A stretch of DNA of 64,000 nt from Viola odorata (lineage: Eukaryota; Streptophyta; Magnoliopsida; Malpighiales; Violaceae). The translations under genes and the position numbers were made by a program. Shown here piece by piece: positions 21,601 to 32,221 of the stretch; the stretch's first letter is position 1; each line of letters starts with the position of its first letter. The stretch covers positions 10,666,501-10,730,500 of the forward strand of contig OY829539.1 of assembly GCA_963691705.1 (NCBI GenBank). The letters run 5' to 3'. The notes below the pieces were generated by a model. That model saw nothing but the letters and a program-made list of their open reading frames with translations, was not told where the DNA came from and ran no database searches.

Positions 21601-22079
21601 ATTCAAGGAAAACTAAAAAGTAGCCAAAAGATCTGTCTCAACTAATAATCAGTTCCATGATTTAGTTTCCTACTGCTCACAATCTTCAGAGAATGGGCAA
21701 TTAAACCAAACAAGTAATCTCAACAAGAACAAAACACAGTAGAACTGTACATATAAGTTTAAATGAAGGATGAAAAACACTCACCCTGGTGGAAATTTAC
21801 TATCAGCACGAGCTTCTACACGCAACCACCAGAGCAGAACTTGTCGTCCACAGCTTCCAAGTGGTTCCACTACTGAATGATCCTTCACCAAATCAATTTC
21901 TCACAAATTACTGGTGCTAGCGATGAAAGAGGGAGAGGCGGGTAACTATTGGTCGGAGAAGAAGGAGAGGCGAGGGTGAGGGTGAGGGGCTTCGCACTGG
22001 TCGGAGAAGATGGAGACGACGAAATGGGGTACGAGAAGGTGTGGAAGGCGAAGTGGAAGCAGAAACTGGAAAATTGTAC

Positions 22080-22256
22080 ATATACCCGTTCGGGTATAGG
22101 TAATACCCAAACGGGTATCATACCCATTATACCCGAATGGGTATGGGCAATACCCAAACCATACCCAGTCAAACCGGGTATGGTTTGGATATTACCCGGT
22201 CAAATAGCTATGGGTATGAGCGGGTATCCGGGTATGGATACCCGTTGCCATCCCTA
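22080..22256. repeat. Right subterminal ATACCC/GGGTAT array
   Basis: Dense run of ATACCC, GGGTAT and ACGGGTAT motifs in both orientations, ending in the terminal inverted repeat. Counterpart of 18509-18665. Confidence 0.8.
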
Positions 22257-22264
22257 CCAAAGAG

Positions 22265-22662
22265 GGCTGAAAGTGTGAGCAAATTAAGTGAGGGAAGGAT
22301 TAGAGAGAATATTTTATTTGCTAGCGATCCAATGAGCGTGCCTTTGAGCATAGGGTCAATTAGGTAATTCTAACATTGATAACTCTCCTTTTTTTGCAGA
22401 AAATTCCTACGGATTTGGTAAAGGAATTTAGAGCTTATGAGGATCCTTTCCTAAGTTCCTTTATGGTCCAACATTATGAGCTTCTAGTGATGTGTTCTTT
22501 GCAAAGCATGTTGAGTTGTGTGCGCGTAAGCCAAGACCACAAATTTAAAGCTATGGATTCGAGGATCTAACCTTGAGTTTGTCACACACAAAACAACAAC
22601 TAACACAGTAGGGAATGATGGAGACACGCAGCGAAAAGACTAGGCTAGGATTGATCGTATCA
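22265..22662 (+). pseudogene. Element D gag (right piece) and right end
   Basis: After the hAT insertion the D frame continues as RAESVSKLSEGRIRENILFA to a stop near 22365. The remaining bases to 22662 show no clear domain and end in the inverted terminus. No second LTR was recognised. Confidence 0.55.
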
Positions 22663-22667
22663 ATTGT

Positions 22668-23547
22668 AGAAGGGATATCATTGTCTAGATGTTCAGACTC
22701 ATAAGATTTATGTTGCTAGACATTGGTAATTCATAAAAATGATTTTCCTTTTTCTAAAGTTGTCTCTTCTACTTCTGCATCTCTAAACACCCTTCTCCTG
22801 TTTTGTCAATTCCTTCCTCCTTATTAGGTCAGTCCTTGCCAAATTCGTTTCGTCAGATTCCTTCCGATGATTTTGTTCATCGAGTTTCCAACAAGTGGAT
22901 CTTCCTACTTAACCCGTTGATAGGAGGTAAGTCTCATCCTAACCGTTCTTCTCCTTCTTCCATTGCTTTGTTATGTAATAATTCTGATTCTAATGTTATT
23001 GTTGACTCCTCTTCTAACACTACTTCTCCTGCTTCAAAGTCCCCATATCCTGGTCACTTACATCCCACTCGTTGTCGTGCCATGACACTCAAACCATATC
23101 CTCGTCCAAATCTGAAATATTCCTCTCCATCTGCTTCTGCCGTTGATCTCACTCTGGTTGAACCACCCACTTTTCACCAGGCATCCACTTATCCTCAATG
23201 GTGTTTGGTTATGCCAGAGGAATTGATGCATTACATTGCAATCAAACATGGATTATAGTTTCTTGTCCTCTAAATACCAACGTGGTTAGTAGTAAGTGGA
23301 TTTATCGTATTAAGAAGCATGCTGATGGCACTATTGATTGGTTTAAAGTCAAGCTGGTGGCTCAAGGATTTACTCAATTAGAGGGTCTTGATTATTTTGA
23401 AATGTTTAGTCCCGTTGTTAAACCGCATACTATTCCTTTTGTTTTGAGCCTAGCTGTTAGCTTTAGGTGGAAATTACATCAGTAGGATATTCACAAAATT
23501 ACAATGCATTATTAAATAGTTTTCTGTTTGAACGGGCTTATTTGGAG
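22668..23547 (+). pseudogene. Copia B integrase tail, linker and start of reverse transcriptase
   Basis: Starts KGYHCLDVQTHKIYVARHW, the sequence after the KCAFLGYSP block at 16030. A Ser/Pro-rich linker follows (22800-23160), then the N-terminal part of the RT: SSKWIYRIKKHADGTIDWFK, LVAQGFTQLEGLDYFEMFSP, FRWKLHQ, DIH. An in-frame TAG (23484-23486) and an 8-base insertion just after DIH break the next block, which would read into the usual NAFL segment. It ends at ...TTGGAG, where the copia A LTR begins. Confidence 0.85.
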
Positions 23548-23967
23548 TGATGGGTCCAGCTCAGCCAAAAGCATCCATGTGCAGCCATAATTAATTGTCA
23601 ATCATGTCTGCACCAAAAGTCATCTTGAATTCCATGTGCACCCGAGCACCTTTGGTATTAATTAATACCAAGCATTAATGTTTGCTCCATCTATAAATAT
23701 GGGGCTTGAAAATCATCTCAGGGCAATCCAATTGTAACCAAAGTAATTAAGAGAGTGTGTGAGGGAGTTAAACACTTGAGAGTGGTAAGTACAAAGGGTT
23801 AAGGGTTGGTGTGTGTATTCAACTTGGTATATACTTGTACCTTGTAAAAGTCTCTTAGTTAATAAAATATCTCCATGGATATAGGTACAGTTTTTGCCGA
23901 ACCAAGTTAAAAAATATCGTGTCTTGATTCTAGCATTCTCTCTTTCGTTTATAATTTTACTATATCA
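23548..23967 (+). mobile_element. 5' LTR of copia A
   Basis: Starts TGATGGGTCC where the copia B frame breaks and probably ends ACTATATCA at 23967 (TGAT...ATCA termini, about 420 bp). A TATA box (CTATAAATATGGGG) is near 23691. The bases after it (ATCGGTGGAATCCGATTATC) would be the primer-binding region, but do not match the usual initiator-Met site. The right boundary is therefore moderately certain. Confidence 0.65.
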
Positions 23968-24042
23968 ATCGGTGGAATCCGATTATCCCAAGAAGTGAGA
24001 GAGGAGTGAGGTTTCTCGTATTAGTTGGTTAGAAAATTATAA

Positions 24043-24061
24043 ATGGAAGAGGCTTCAGGAT
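24043..24061 (+). pseudogene. Start codon region of copia A gag
   Basis: ATG 24043 (MEEASG) is cut after 19 bases by solo LTR 24062-25412. Joining 24061 to 25418 restores a frame that runs on as YMIKLKSDNYSIWKSKMEDL, which supports both the start codon and the duplication aggat. Confidence 0.7.
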
Positions 24062-25412
24062 TGATGGTTGCCGAAACCGTAAAAAATAAAGTATTACAAT
24101 TCACCATGCAATAATTAATTAAAACTGTAGTTAGTGGTAAAAGGATCGTTTCTCAGAGATTTCAGGACTATGTTAATTCTTTGAAAAGACCAATAATGTA
24201 ATAGTGGTAAAAACCAATAATGGGGGTGGTTTGTTGCAAATAATGATTAAACAAAGAGAAAATAGAAACAGTAAACGAAAGATGATGTTTTAAACTCAGT
24301 TGATGGACAATTCCCAGTATGAACTCATTTCGGACCATGATTCATATAAATTGATCATCAATGCAATTATTTTCAAAACCAAAATTCATTGGAAGGCTAT
24401 AGAAACCAGGTTTTCACCTAGATTTCCTACTCTTCTCCTACTCAAGTTTCCTAAAGAGACACTCTATTAAGAACCCCTAATCTCATTAACAACCCTAAGA
24501 GATACTCTATAGGATTTAATTAAGTGATTGATAAAATGCAGGGAGAGACCTTTCCCAGGCCTAAGAGAGAGTCGACTCTACTCCTATAAACCAGATTCTA
24601 CTCTTTTTCTAATTAACCCGCAAGCTAATCGGTCGCCTTCAGATTCCTATCAATAATGTAGACTCCAAAGTTTCTAGGAAAGACTGTAATTATTCAGATT
24701 AAAATCTAAGTTGGTTAGACTTAAACCAAATATGAATAATTTTGACATTAAATCAAAAAAGAGTAAAAATATGAAATTCAGAATTCATAAAACCTGATTT
24801 GATCTCACAACAGTAGAATCATGGCCCTAGAGTCTTTACCAAGAATAAAGATTCTAGCCTATAACAGACATAATGAAATTAGATGAATGAAAAATACATA
24901 AACTGAATTAAAATTAAAATAAGAATAAAACAAAGTAGCAAACTCGCAACAATGACAGAAGTAAATTGAGGAAGAAGAGACAGACCTCTTCTACCTACTG
25001 GTCTCTTTAAATTAAAAAACTAGATTCTGTTCAAATCTCCTAAAAACTAGAAAAGGATAAAACAAAATTGTTTTTAAAATTAAAATAGGAGTTCCACCCA
25101 AAAAAGGAGTTCCAGTGGAGATTTGGTTCTTCCAAGAAAAATTCTTCTAGAAGCAAAGAACATACAAACGCGCCTCCTCCAGCTCATGGCTTAAGCCCAT
25201 CTCTTTATTTATGGTTTTTGCTGAACTGTCCTGGGCTCTTTTCATCCTTCACCATCTTTTGCTCTAAATAGTGGTTTTCTATTCCTTTTCTTCTTTTTAG
25301 TTCTACAATATATTTTTTGCAAATAGGAATTGAGAACACCCACAATCAGCATTATCATCATCTAAAATAGTCAAAATGGATGATAAATAATCACAATATT
25401 AACATTCAATCA
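24062..25412 (-). mobile_element. Solo LTR of an Athila-like gypsy family (copy 1)
   Basis: 1351 bp with TGATGG...TCA ends, flanked by a perfect duplication aggat (24057-24061 and 25413-25417). The first bases (TGATGGTTGCCGAAACC and GTAAAAAATA) align with the start of the solo LTR at 26031. Phrases such as AGTGGTAAAAGGATCGTTTC recur there as AGTGGTAAGAGGATCGTCCA. Minus orientation is inferred from the similarity to the oriented LTRs at 27140 and 37432. No internal retroelement sequence remains, so it is the product of LTR-LTR recombination. Confidence 0.8.
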
Positions 25413-26030
25413 AGGATACATGATAAAATTGAAGTCCGACAACTACTCCATTTGGAAGTCAAAAATGGAGGATCTCTTGTATAGTAGAGACTTGTTTTCT
25501 CCCGTGAAATTGGGGAACAACAAGCCAGAAAGCACAACTCCGGAAACTTAGGAGAAGGCGTATCGAAAAGCTCTTGGTCCTATTTTACAATGGGTTGATA
25601 TCAACCTATATTCTCACGTGTCCGAAGAAGTCAACACCAAAGTGTTGTGGACAAACTCAAAACTTACTTCGAGAACACTACCGATATGAACAAATTGTCA
25701 GCCCTCAACAGACTCATCACTATGAAGTTCAAAGAAGGCACACCTATCATTAAACACTTGAATGATGTTCAAGATGCATTGAATCAGCTTGTTACTATGG
25801 GAATAAACTTTGATGATGAGCTTCAAGGCTTGTATATATTAAGCTCATTCCTGAGTAGTTGGGAGACAGTGACAATTACTATCTAGAATACTGGACCAGG
25901 AGACAAGGTGATCGTATATTGGGCAAAGCAAGGACTCTTTAATGAAGAGGCCAGGTCCAGACAGACTACAATTAATGAGTCTCATGCCTTTGTCATGGAG
26001 GATAGAGGAAGGAGTATGGGCAGAGGTGCT
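25413..26030 (+). pseudogene. Copia A gag
   Basis: Capsid-type copia gag: SDNYSIWKSKMEDLLYSRDL, then ILQWVDINLYSHVSEEVNTK, then LSALNRLITMKFKEGTPIIK and LYILSSFLSSWETVTITI. Broken by a stop near 25551 and a frameshift around 25640. The basic RGRSMGRG segment at the end is cut by solo LTR 26031-28875 and continues at 28881. Confidence 0.85.
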
Positions 26031-28875
26031 TGATCGCCCGTCGAAGGAGTAAAAAATAGTTGTATAATTGAGTGTAAAAATAGGTTAGAGTTACAACTTA
26101 TCACTGTCCACAATGGACTTGCAGATAGTGGTAAGAGGATCGTCCATAGAGACCTCTAAGGAATTGTAGTTCTTGGTTGACTTCCTCGTCACTGGATTTG
26201 TTTGGTTGGGTCTGAAACTAAGACAAAAAGAATAACAAATAAATAGTAAAAATAATCCTGGTCAATAGCTTGGCCAAGATAAAATTTCTAGGTCTGAAAA
26301 TTCAAATGGAAACAATTCCCAATAAGGGCATTTCTGAGAGCTGCGTTCTTATGCTTTGATCATGGGTTCAAGGATGTTCATATTTATCTCTATAGCACTG
26401 CTATAGAATGGAAGGACTCTTGTCCACTCCTGCTTCCCTCCTCTTCTAACTACCTAGCGGGTGCTCCCATTCTTGGTAATCCTAACTAAAGAGCACTTTG
26501 CTAGTTAAAGTGTTTACTCTTTTGGTTGGTGTCTTGATTGGATGTTCGCTTCCTCAATGGCTCAAGGGAAGACAGTGCCTAACTCAAGCTACCCCCCATT
26601 CGGGGCCCTAAGTTGTCAATCTAGTCTGAGTCATATTACTTATTTTCTCTAGCCTGGCATGAGACTAGTTGTCTACTTGGCCTATCCGGTTTCGCTCGTC
26701 CCCCTTCAATGTTGACTGCAACTTTCAAGCTATAACTGAGAGTGATCAATTATGAATTCTAACAAGAAAGCGATGCTAAACCAGAAAATAAGTAATTACA
26801 AAGATAAAGACTATTAGGAATAATTAGACCTCACGACGCATAAGAACTTAGCTCAATCAGCCCTTACCAAGAATGATGATCTAGCTGGATATAGTCATGG
26901 TGAAAAACAGAATTTTATTTAACATAAAGAGGAAATAAATCTTTAAATTACGTATTGGAAAATTACAGAGCAATTAGAATTGTCTGAGTCCAAGAGAAGA
27001 AGAGAGTCGAGTGTCTCCTTCAATGAAGGCTTCTAAGAGCTTTTAACATCAGTCGTCTCGTAGATCCTCTCGAACTCTATCTCTTTCCAAGTTTAAAAGA
27101 TAAATAGAACTATTTATTACAAATTCAAATAGATTTTTTTGATGTGTTGTCGAGGCACATTCAAATATAATAATAAAAACTTGCAGTCAAGTGCACAATA
27201 AATTGTGTATAGTGGCAATAGGGTCGAACACAGGGACTAAGGCTAGACGCTGACTTTCGTGTGTGACTAGGGCAAACAGACCGAAATAGTAATAAATAGG
27301 GGGGTTTTGAGAGAGTTGATTAATCCAATATAAAATAAGAAAGTAATAACAAACAGTAATAAAGTAAGTAAGAAATCAATAGAGAGAGGGTCCTCAGTAG
27401 AAATCTATCTCCGACTGCATTTATGGTCAGCCGGTCATTGGTGCAAGGATCTTCTACCCCTCGCTGGTAGACGTGCTATGGGGACCAGGTACGTTTAGGT
27501 CCCCTGCTTTCCTTCGTACGAGAAACTACTCCAAGGTACATTTATGGAGTAGTCTTGACACTTCGCCTTCCTCCAAGGTACGTTTATAGAGACAATACTC
27601 AAAAGCCCATTAAGAAGAGAAAAGAAACGACTAGGGCGAGACACTCAGTACGTTCAAGGCACTACCTTAATTACTTGTTTAACCCAGCTGGATGAGACCA
27701 GGAACCCGATTAATTCGAGACTGGTAGTTTACTTTACCCTGCAGCCTCACGTTGGTTATTACTATAAAGATGACTTTAATCGCCTAGGCCTAGTCATAAG
27801 TTGGTCGGACTCCTAACCAACCCTAGGTGAATTGACAAGTATTTGTTAAATAAATAAATACAAACCAGAGATATTTTAAACTCAATTAGACCTCACGATT
27901 TCCCTTAGCAACCTTCGATGATTCCTACCAAGAACAAGGTATTTAGCTACTCATAAAAAGTAAAACAAATAAAATAAATAAATTGCATAATTAAAGAAGA
28001 AGAGAATGGGAAAAACTCCTGAATATTACTGGCCGAAGTAAAGCTCCGGCTTATTACAAAGCTGCTGGAAAAAGTCTGGAAGAAGAGAGGCGGAAGAAGA
28101 AGAAGAAGAGAGAAAGAGGGCGGAAGAGAGAGCCCCCTTTAAAACCCTAATTGTTTTAATATATATATATATATATTAAATAAAATAGAAGTCCTAAGTC
28201 TAATAGAACTAGGTTTTTCTTAATTATGCCTTTGTTGAGCTGGGAACAAGGAAGGGAAGTAGGAGAATCAGTCGGATTTATTGGATTTCCTTTTCCGAAC
28301 TTTCCATTTTCTGCTGCTGGCCTGCGAGCGATGAGCAGCTAGGCCTAGACACTCGAAACACTCCAAAATTCAGTAAATAATGCATCTTTCTAGAATTTCC
28401 TCTCCTAAAGCCTGAATCTGCAATAAGTAAAGAAATAGAGGCTAATCAGTAGCATCAAGATCCAAAAAGGGTTAGGAAATGAAGGGAAAATGTGCACAAA
28501 ATACATCATATCATATTTCGATTGGGAAAATAAAATATTGTTCAAACGAGGGAGATCCCCTTAAGGATTCTTGCCAAAGATCTTCAACGCTGTAGATCCC
28601 TCAAATCCAGCATTCTGTTACAACTGCCAGCCCAAATCCGCAAGCTCAATCCCGCGTTTCCTAATGCAATCCATCTCCATCTGAACTACCTTGGCCAAGC
28701 TTGCGGCCAAGACAGCTTAAATGTCTGATTCGTGCTCCTAGAGTGACTTTTTCACCTTTTTCCCAGCCTCCAAGTGTTTCCTGCAAAAGTATGGAGAATT
28801 CGTAGAAATCAACAGCTTTACCGTCCAAATTAAAGATATTTAGACAGTAAAACATGCGAAATTAATGGTCAATCA
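26031..28875 (-). mobile_element. Solo LTR of an Athila-like family (copy 2), containing another solo LTR
   Basis: Ends are TGATCGCCCG and GGTCAATCA, flanked by gtgct (26026-26030) and gtgca (28876-28880). Removing the insert rejoins the copia A gag frame with the gtgca version, so the left copy carries the mutation. Without the nested LTR at 27140-28513 the length is about 1.47 kb, close to the 1.45-kb LTRs of the Athila element at 37432. Confidence 0.8.
27140..28513 (-). mobile_element. Solo LTR of the Athila-like family (copy 3), nested in copy 2
   Basis: Minus-strand copy clearly related to the LTR at 37432-38887. Shared blocks include TGTCGAGRCACMT at one end, AATAAATTGTGTRTAGT, the TCTACCCCTC...GTAGACG region and CTTTACCCTGCAGC, ending ATACATCATATCA (inverse of TGATATGATGNAT). 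Flanks ttttt (27135-27139) and tattt (28514-28518) are a plausible duplication with one mismatch. A GAAGAA-rich run (28080-28125) and a (TA)n stretch (28158-28179) are inside. Confidence 0.8.
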
Positions 28876-29511
28876 GTGCAAGTGGATGTGACAAGTCTAG
28901 AAGTAGATCCAAAGTTAAAAGAAAGTACAAATGCTTTAATTGTGACAAAGAAGGACACATGAAGTAAAATTCCAGAATCTAGAAGGAGAAAGAAAAGAAC
29001 CAGAGAAGAGGAGGAGATCAAAACGTTGTTGGAGTGGCCTCAGATGAGATGAGTATAATTTTCTCAAATGAAGAAGGAGATTGTAGTGTATCAAATTCAA
29101 GTGCTGAGTGGGTAATTGACTCAGTAGCATCATATCATTCTACGCTAAGAAGGAGTTCTTTACCAATTACAAAGCAGGAGACTTTGCTCGAGTGGAGATG
29201 GGAAATGATAGCTTTGCTAGTATTGTGGCGATTGGTGATGTTTACGTGTGAACAAACATGGGTTGCACATTAACTCTAAAAGATGTGTGACATGTTCCAG
29301 ATCTCCGGTTGAATCTGATTTCCACACATGTATTGGATCTTGCTGGTTTTCACAATAATTTTGGTCATAGACAATGGAAACTCACTAGAGGCTTCTTGAT
29401 TCTTGCAAGAGGAAAGCTTCGGAATACGTTGTACAAAACAAAAGTACAATAATTTGGGTCAGAGGTGAATGTTTTGGCAAATGAAGCTACACCAGAGTTG
29501 TGGCACCATAG
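28876..29511 (+). pseudogene. Copia A gag zinc knuckle, protease and integrase N-terminus
   Basis: Basic RSRSK region, then a CX2CX4HX4C-type knuckle CFNCDKEGHMK (near 28930) whose last cysteine is lost beside a stop. The aspartic protease segment SAEWVIDSVASYHSTL (29100-29150) has D-S-V where D-S-G is usual. It continues with NMGCTLTLKDV and WKLTRGFLILARGKLRNTLY to PELWHH, the start of the integrase zinc-binding HHCC region. Several stops. It is interrupted at 29511 by the chromovirus. Confidence 0.85.
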
Positions 29512-30479
29512 TGATACGATCCTGGCTCCGTAGGATGCGTAACACCAACTGTGATCTTTGTTCAAAGATGGATTTCCAGCGGAATAGATAGAACTGATAA
29601 AGAACTCGACAAGTACGAGCTTAGACCATTAGCTAACCTGTGCTAAGTGCCCTAATCGATTTCAAGTCAAGGTCTTGAATCGGGTTCTTAGGACTAGACT
29701 CAACAATGTGAGAATCACACTAAGATAAACGAGACAATAATGCAATTCCAAGATTTACTTGTATAAGACTCAAGTATTGCGGACTCAAGAATAACAAGGT
29801 TCAACCAACTTGAACAAGGGGCGGAGATTGAAGAGATTAACTCAATTTATCAAATAACAGCCAAGTTTCTAAGGAGGCCAAAAGGCTCCTTATATAGGTT
29901 ACAAATAAACCCTAATTCCAAAAGAGGAATATTACATAAAGTAGATACTTAACTAATTAATTAAATGTCTACTTAATTAATTAGCTAAACAAAGTAAAAG
30001 CAATAAACGCGTGCAACTTCTGGACAACTTAACGGACAAGTGCCGATAGAGGTAGGGACCAATCGGGCGGGAGCCGTTTCATTCAAGGGCAGATAGGCGC
30101 CAAAACGGACACGCGGAATTGTTGAAGCAAACGGCAACGGATGAGTCAAAACGGTAAGTGCCGTTTTGAGAGAAACGGACGCGTGCCGATAGAATGGTCA
30201 AATGCCGTTTGACCAATGCCGATTGTGCCAATTGGTCAAGTGTCGTTGTGCGCATAACGGTCAAATGCCGTTTGACCCACGTCATCATCGGTCAAGGCAA
30301 AAGTTAGAAGATTCACTATCTTTGCCGTCTTCTCCCTAAGTGCAGCCCTCTCACTTGTCATCTCAGATTCTAGCTCTCTGTGGATGAGGGATGACAATCG
30401 GTCTTGAAGTCGTTGGGCTCTGGCTCGAGTCATTGGACCAGCTGGTGGTAACGGTAACTGGATGCGTTGATTCGCATCA
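29512..30479 (-). mobile_element. 3' LTR of the chromovirus
   Basis: On the minus strand it begins TGATGCGAATCAACGC at 30479 and ends GGATCGTATCA at 29512. It contains the last 80 or so codons of the polyprotein (stop at 30236-30238). The repeated AACGGNCAAATGCCGTTTGAC-like motifs at 30100-30280 are a noticeable internal repeat of the LTR. Confidence 0.92.
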
Positions 30480-32221
30480 TTCCCTCCCCCTTCGGAAGGA
30501 TTCGTCCTCGAATCCGTATCGGCATCATCCGCAAGTCCATACTCGTCATCTGCATCAAACAAAACTAAGTCAGAAACATTGAAAGTGGAGCTAACGGCAC
30601 CATACTCACTCGGCAACGCCAATTTATAGGCATTGTTGTTGATCTTCTCAACAATCTGGAACGGTCCGTCTCCTCTAGGTGATAGCTTGCCGCGGCGTTG
30701 GTCAGGAAAACGCTCCTTGCGCATATGCAACCAGACCCAATCGCCAACCTGAAACGTCACTAGCCGTCGGCCCTCGTTCCGTTTCTGCACAAGCTTCTCA
30801 TTCATACGCTCAATGTTCTGTTTTGCCTTAGCATGTAATTGCTTGACAAAATCAGCCTTCTGTTCACCATCTAAACTTACAACATCACTCAACGGTAAAG
30901 GAGTTAAATCCAAAACAGTTCTAGGATTAAATCCATAAACAAGCTCAAACGGTGAGTAATGAGTAGTAGAATGAACAGCACGGTTGTAAGCAAATTCAAT
31001 AAACGGTAAATGATCAACCCAAGTAGAAACATGCTTACGAACTAAGGTGCGCAAAAGGGAGCCAAGAGTCCGATTTACCACCTCTGTTTGGCCATCCGTT
31101 TGTGGGTGATAAGAAGTAGAATATAACAATTTAGTACCAAGTTTCTTCCACAAGACACGCCAAAAATGGCTAAGAAACTTAGTATCCCTATCACTCACAA
31201 TCGTCAAAGGAATTCCATGCAAACGTACTACTTCACGAAAGAATAAATCAGCAATCTGAGTAGCATCACACGTAGTAGAACATGGAATAAAATGGGACAT
31301 TTTCGAAAATCTGTCCACTACAACAAAAACAGAATCCTTGCCGTTTTTAGACTTAGGCAGTCCGACAACAAAATCCATGGATAAATCGGTCCAAGGATGA
31401 GAAGGAACAGGTAACGGCATGTACTCTCCATGACCAACAGACTTAGATTTGGCTCTACGGCAAACTAAACATCTAGCGATGATGCGCACAACATCACGCT
31501 TCATGTGAGGCCAATAAAAATGATCATTCAAAACATCTAAAGTCTTAGTCACGCCAAAGTGGCCCATCAAACCACCACTATGGGCTTCATGCACAAGTAA
31601 TTCACGAAGAGAGCAATGAGGAATACACAAATTTTTACCCCGAAATAAATACCCCTCATGCTTATAGAATTTAGAACCAGAAATAGAAACACCATGCATA
31701 TAAATATTACCAAAATCAGAATCGGTAGCATAGAGTTCTATGATGTGTGAAAATCCAAGCAACTTAGCATTAAGAGAAGTAATTAACACATACCGTCGAG
31801 ATAGTGCATCGGCAACAATGTTCTCTTTACCTTGCTTGTACTGAATATGATAAGGGAAAGCTTCAATAAATTCCATCCAAGCGGCATGTCTCCGATTTAG
31901 CTTCCCTTGTCCCTTGAGGTACTTCAAGCTCAAATGATCAGTGTGGATGATAAACTCTCTCGGCATCAGGTAGTATTGCCATGTCTCCAATGCGCGAACA
32001 AGGGCATAGAATTCCTTGTCATATGTCGGGTACCTGAGCTGAGCATCCTTGAGCTTCTCGCTGAAATAGGCAATCGGCCGTTTCTCTTGCATCAGAACGG
32101 CGCCGATTCCTAACCCGCTGGCGTCACACTCTATCTCAAACGCCTTAGTGAAATCGGGCAAAGCTAGTACTGGAGCGGTACAAAGCCGTTCCTTTAGGGT
32201 AGTAAACGCCTCTTCATGTGG
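30236..32221 (-). CDS. Chromovirus RNase H and integrase (second part of gag-pol)
   Basis: Continues the polyprotein after the stop at 32222-32224. RNase [48 protein letters not shown]. Integrase: HHCC zinc region ([15 protein letters not shown], then CLVCRRAK), the D,D-35-E core ([35 protein letters not shown]) and the GPF-type C-terminal module ([19 protein letters not shown]). The tail ([16 protein letters not shown]) extends into the 3' LTR and ends at 30236. No classical chromodomain with its aromatic residues is obvious; CRM elements carry a CR motif here instead. The ATG at 32161 is internal, not a true start. Confidence 0.9.
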   Translation of the reverse strand, partial: PHEEAFTTLKERLCTAPVLALPDFTKAFEIECDASGLGIGAVLMQEKRPIAYFSEKLKDAQLRYPTYDKEFYALVRALETWQYYLMPREFIIHTDHLSLKYLKGQGKLNRRHAAWMEFIEAFPYHIQYKQGKENIVADALSRRYVLITSLNAKLLGFSHIIELYATDSDFGNIYMHGVSISGSKFYKHEGYLFRGKNLCIPHCSLRELLVHEAHSGGLMGHFGVTKTLDVLNDHFYWPHMKRDVVRIIARCLVCRRAKSKSVGHGEYMPLPVPSHPWTDLSMDFVVGLPKSKNGKDSVFVVVDRFSKMSHFIPCSTTCDATQIADLFFREVVRLHGIPLTIVSDRDTKFLSHFWRVLWKKLGTKLLYSTSYHPQTDGQTEVVNRTLGSLLRTLVRKHVSTWVDHLPFIEFAYNRAVHSTTHYSPFELVYGFNPRTVLDLTPLPLSDVVSLDGEQKADFVKQLHAKAKQNIERMNEKLVQKRNEGRRLVTFQVGDWVWLHMRKERFPDQRRGKLSPRGDGPFQIVEKINNNAYKLALPSEYGAVSSTFNVSDLVLFDADDEYGLADDADTDSRTNPSEGGGNDANQRIQLPLPPAGPMTRARAQRLQDRLSSLIHRELESEMTSERAALREKTAKIVNLLTFALTDDDVGQTAFDRYAHNDT
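30480..30495 (-). other. Polypurine tract of the chromovirus
   Basis: Minus strand CCGAAGGGGGAGGGAA directly before the 3' LTR; primer site for plus-strand DNA synthesis. It lies inside the coding frame. Confidence 0.85.

Larger units (their letters stand above)
18509..22256. mobile_element. hAT-type gene-capturing transposon (Pack-type) carrying RPL3 and F-box fragments
   Basis: Termini are TAGGGATGGCAA at the left and TTGCCATCCCTA at the right, a perfect 12-bp inverted repeat. They are flanked by a perfect 8-bp duplication, ccaaagag (18501-18508 and 22257-22264). Both ends carry dense GGGTAT/ATACCC subterminal arrays. There is no transposase inside. The 3.75-kb interior instead holds minus-strand pieces of two unrelated host genes, cytosolic ribosomal protein L3 with an intron and F-box protein(s), which is the pattern of DNA-level gene capture. 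Excision restores the gag frame of element D. The perfect duplication points to recent insertion. Confidence 0.9.
16040..22662 (+). mobile_element. Element D: gag-only gypsy-like LTR element with 26-bp inverted termini
   Basis: Inserted in copia B integrase. The left terminus is TAATACGATCAAGCCTAGCC. The right terminus is an inverted copy ending TTGATCGTATCA, and the match extends about 26 bp. The flanks attac (16035-16039) and attgt (22663-22667) look like a 5-bp duplication aged by two transitions. The left 600 bp have a TATA box (TTGTATAAATAAC near 16316), as in an LTR. A gypsy-type gag follows, but no pol. A directly repeated right LTR was not found. It contains the gene-capturing hAT at 18509-22256, leaving about 2.9 kb of its own sequence. 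Confidence 0.6.
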
